From: Candidatus Omnitrophota bacterium
GTDB lineage: Bacteria > Ratteibacteria > UBA8468 > B48-G9 > DSTR01
NCBI GenBank assembly: GCA_023818865.1
Contig: JAMWDF010000105.1
Coordinates: 1,442-8,185, forward strand
Length of the DNA: 6,744 nt
Reading direction: 5' to 3'
The notes beneath the pieces were generated by a model that saw only the letters and a program-made list of their open reading frames with translations, was not told the origin of the DNA and did no database searches. The translations under genes and the position numbers were made by a program. This document shows positions 5,716 through 6,744 of this stretch, piece by piece. Within the stretch, counting starts at the first letter, position 1. Every line of letters begins with the position of its first letter.

Positions 5716-6055
5716 GTTAAATTGAAAAGAGGCATCAGTAGAGTCTGGTTCCCTGTCATCAATGATAAATTAAAGTCCCACGCCTTATAGTTAAGTTTCT
5801 TTTATCGGTTTCCTCTTTTTTATATGAGCCTTAATTCCGCCTTGTTTGCTTCCTTTCCTTGATAGAAGAGGGATAAATAAACACATTTTAGCCGTTACCC
5901 AGAGCCTTGATGGGGAGCAGTGAACCGTTGTCTACTTTTCCTGATAGCGGTGTGATCCTATTATGGTTGCAGGTAACAACCACACAAATTCCAAGCTCGT
6001 AAAGATGTAAATTTATGCCAAAAGAGTGCTTCTATAGTAGGATTATTAAAAAAAT
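5716..6055. other. 340-nt stretch without a convincing gene
   Basis: This AT-rich gap separates clc from the hydrolase. No frame here has both a good start site and a credible length. A 30-codon ATG frame beginning near 5909 has no Shine-Dalgarno. An 8-bp inverted repeat, AAAAGAGG at 5725-5732 and CCTCTTTT at 5812-5819, begins 10 nt after the clc stop and ends in a T-run to 5821, but its 79-nt loop makes it a poor terminator. TATAGT at 6033-6038 could be a -10 for the hydrolase, without a recognisable -35. I see no RNA gene or known riboswitch. Confidence 0.6.
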
Positions 6056-6744
6056 ATGCCCAAAAAACTTGTTTTTTGGTTTTTAATCTTTTTGCTTTGC
6101 TTGAATGTTTATTCGCAAAACCCTCTCCCTGACAGCATCCCGCCAAGGTTTGATGAACAACGCTTCCGATTACCTGAGAAGACAAAAGTAATCAAAGACA
6201 TTGAATACGCTATGGTGGAAGGAACAAGCCTTTTGCTTGACATATATATTCCAGAAAAAGAAGAAGGTCCTTTGCCCCTAATAGTTTGGATACACGGTGG
6301 AGGATGGACTAAGGGAAGCAAAGAAAATTGCTGTCCGGCTTTGTTGCTTCTGCCATATGGATATATAATAGCCAGTATCAATTATCGCCTTAGCGGAATT
6401 GCAAGATTTCCCGCCCAGTTAGAGGACTGTAAATCGGCTGTACGATTTCTAAGGGCAAATGCGACTAAATATAATATAAACCCGCAAAGAATTGGCACCT
6501 GGGGTTCATCGGCTGGGGGGCATCTTGCTTCTATGCTCGGAACGACAGGGGAAATGAAGGAATTTGATAAAGGGGCTTATCTTGAATTTTCAAGCAAGGT
6601 ACAGGCAGTATGCGATTACTACGGCCCATCGTTTCTTCCCGACATGCCGCGACGCCAACCAGGAATTACAAGTACTGCTGAATCCCGCCTCTTAGGAGGA
6701 CTGCCAGCCGATAAGATTGAAAAAGCAAGAAAAGCCAGTCCCGT
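6056..6744 (+). CDS. Exported alpha/beta-hydrolase (esterase type), 3' end missing
   Basis: The frame starts at ATG 6056 and is open to the right edge: 229 full codons are visible, and the family is usually near 280-330. The N-terminus is a signal peptide: Lys3-Lys4, a hydrophobic stretch from Leu5 to about Val18, and a likely cut after VYS (residue 20). No lipobox fits, since Leu precedes Cys15. The mature part has the marks of the esterase/lipase group related to hormone-sensitive lipase and BD-FAE: the oxyanion motif HGGGW (80-84), INYRL (108-112) and the nucleophile elbow GSSAGGHLA (150-158) with Ser152. DYYGP (187-191) follows a strand. The catalytic Asp and His lie beyond the edge. It probably hydrolyses carboxyl esters outside the cytoplasm, perhaps acetylated or feruloylated glycans; the substrate is inference. 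Ribosome binding is weak: AGGA at 6039-6042 is 13 nt away. A hairpin overlaps codons 2-8. Confidence 0.88.
   Translation, partial: MPKKLVFWFLIFLLCLNVYSQNPLPDSIPPRFDEQRFRLPEKTKVIKDIEYAMVEGTSLLLDIYIPEKEEGPLPLIVWIHGGGWTKGSKENCCPALLLLPYGYIIASINYRLSGIARFPAQLEDCKSAVRFLRANATKYNINPQRIGTWGSSAGGHLASMLGTTGEMKEFDKGAYLEFSSKVQAVCDYYGPSFLPDMPRRQPGITSTAESRLLGGLPADKIEKARKASP
6060..6084 (+). terminator. Hairpin plus T-run across the hydrolase start region
   Basis: An 8-bp stem (CCAAAAAA at 6060-6067 with TTTTTTGG at 6072-6079) with a CTTG loop is followed by five T (6080-6084). The shape is that of an intrinsic terminator, but the stem is mostly A-T and lies inside codons 2-8 of the hydrolase, where Lys and Phe codons could produce it by chance. 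If it acts, it could lower transcription or hide the start site. Confidence 0.2.

Noticed and set aside
5909..6001. 30-codon ATG frame between clc and the hydrolase
   Set aside because: There is no Shine-Dalgarno before the ATG, no recognisable features, and frames of this length are expected by chance.
5961..6381. Two overlapping minus-strand frames at the start of the hydrolase
   Set aside because: The plus strand here encodes a signal peptide and HGGGW motif in one frame, so these are shadows.

Overview
The window is bacterial. The evidence is Shine-Dalgarno sequences, sigma70-like promoters, single-domain response regulators, a bacterial Fpg-type glycosylase and a compact tRNA lacking an encoded CCA. 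No gene fixes the phylum. The glycosylase variant and the gene mix suggest an uncultured or environmental lineage, but that is inference.

Left part (1-3202, plus strand): the 3' five-sixths of a homospermidine synthase gene, with its 5' end outside the window, is followed after 9 nt by mutM (fpg), a DNA repair glycosylase. After a 72-nt gap with a possible promoter and a strong Shine-Dalgarno comes a complete Gfo/Idh/MocA-family NAD(P)-dependent oxidoreductase of unknown substrate. Middle part (3225-4124): two stand-alone receiver-domain response regulators are transcribed divergently from a 96-bp gap that appears to carry two back-to-back promoters. The minus-strand promoter would make an mRNA with no leader. 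No histidine kinase or output domain is present.

At 4158-4229 lies a tRNA with anticodon CAU whose acceptor stem fits tRNA-Ile2 better than initiator or elongator Met. It is bracketed by a perfect 9-bp inverted repeat. To its right the sampled sequence becomes more AT-rich. A 229-nt stretch there holds a possible 30-codon small ORF with a good Shine-Dalgarno, then a ClC-family chloride channel or antiporter. A 340-nt stretch without a convincing gene follows, then the 5' part of an exported alpha/beta-hydrolase (esterase type) that runs off the right edge.

The genes do not form one pathway. The window reads as a patchwork of short transcription units: polyamine synthesis plus DNA repair, a sugar-type dehydrogenase, a small signalling pair, a tRNA, ion transport and a secreted esterase. 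No mobile element, CRISPR array or clearly new multi-gene system was found. The most unusual items are the divergent receiver pair with its leaderless promoter, the inverted repeat around the tRNA, and the small ORF and alternative hairpins ahead of the ClC gene.
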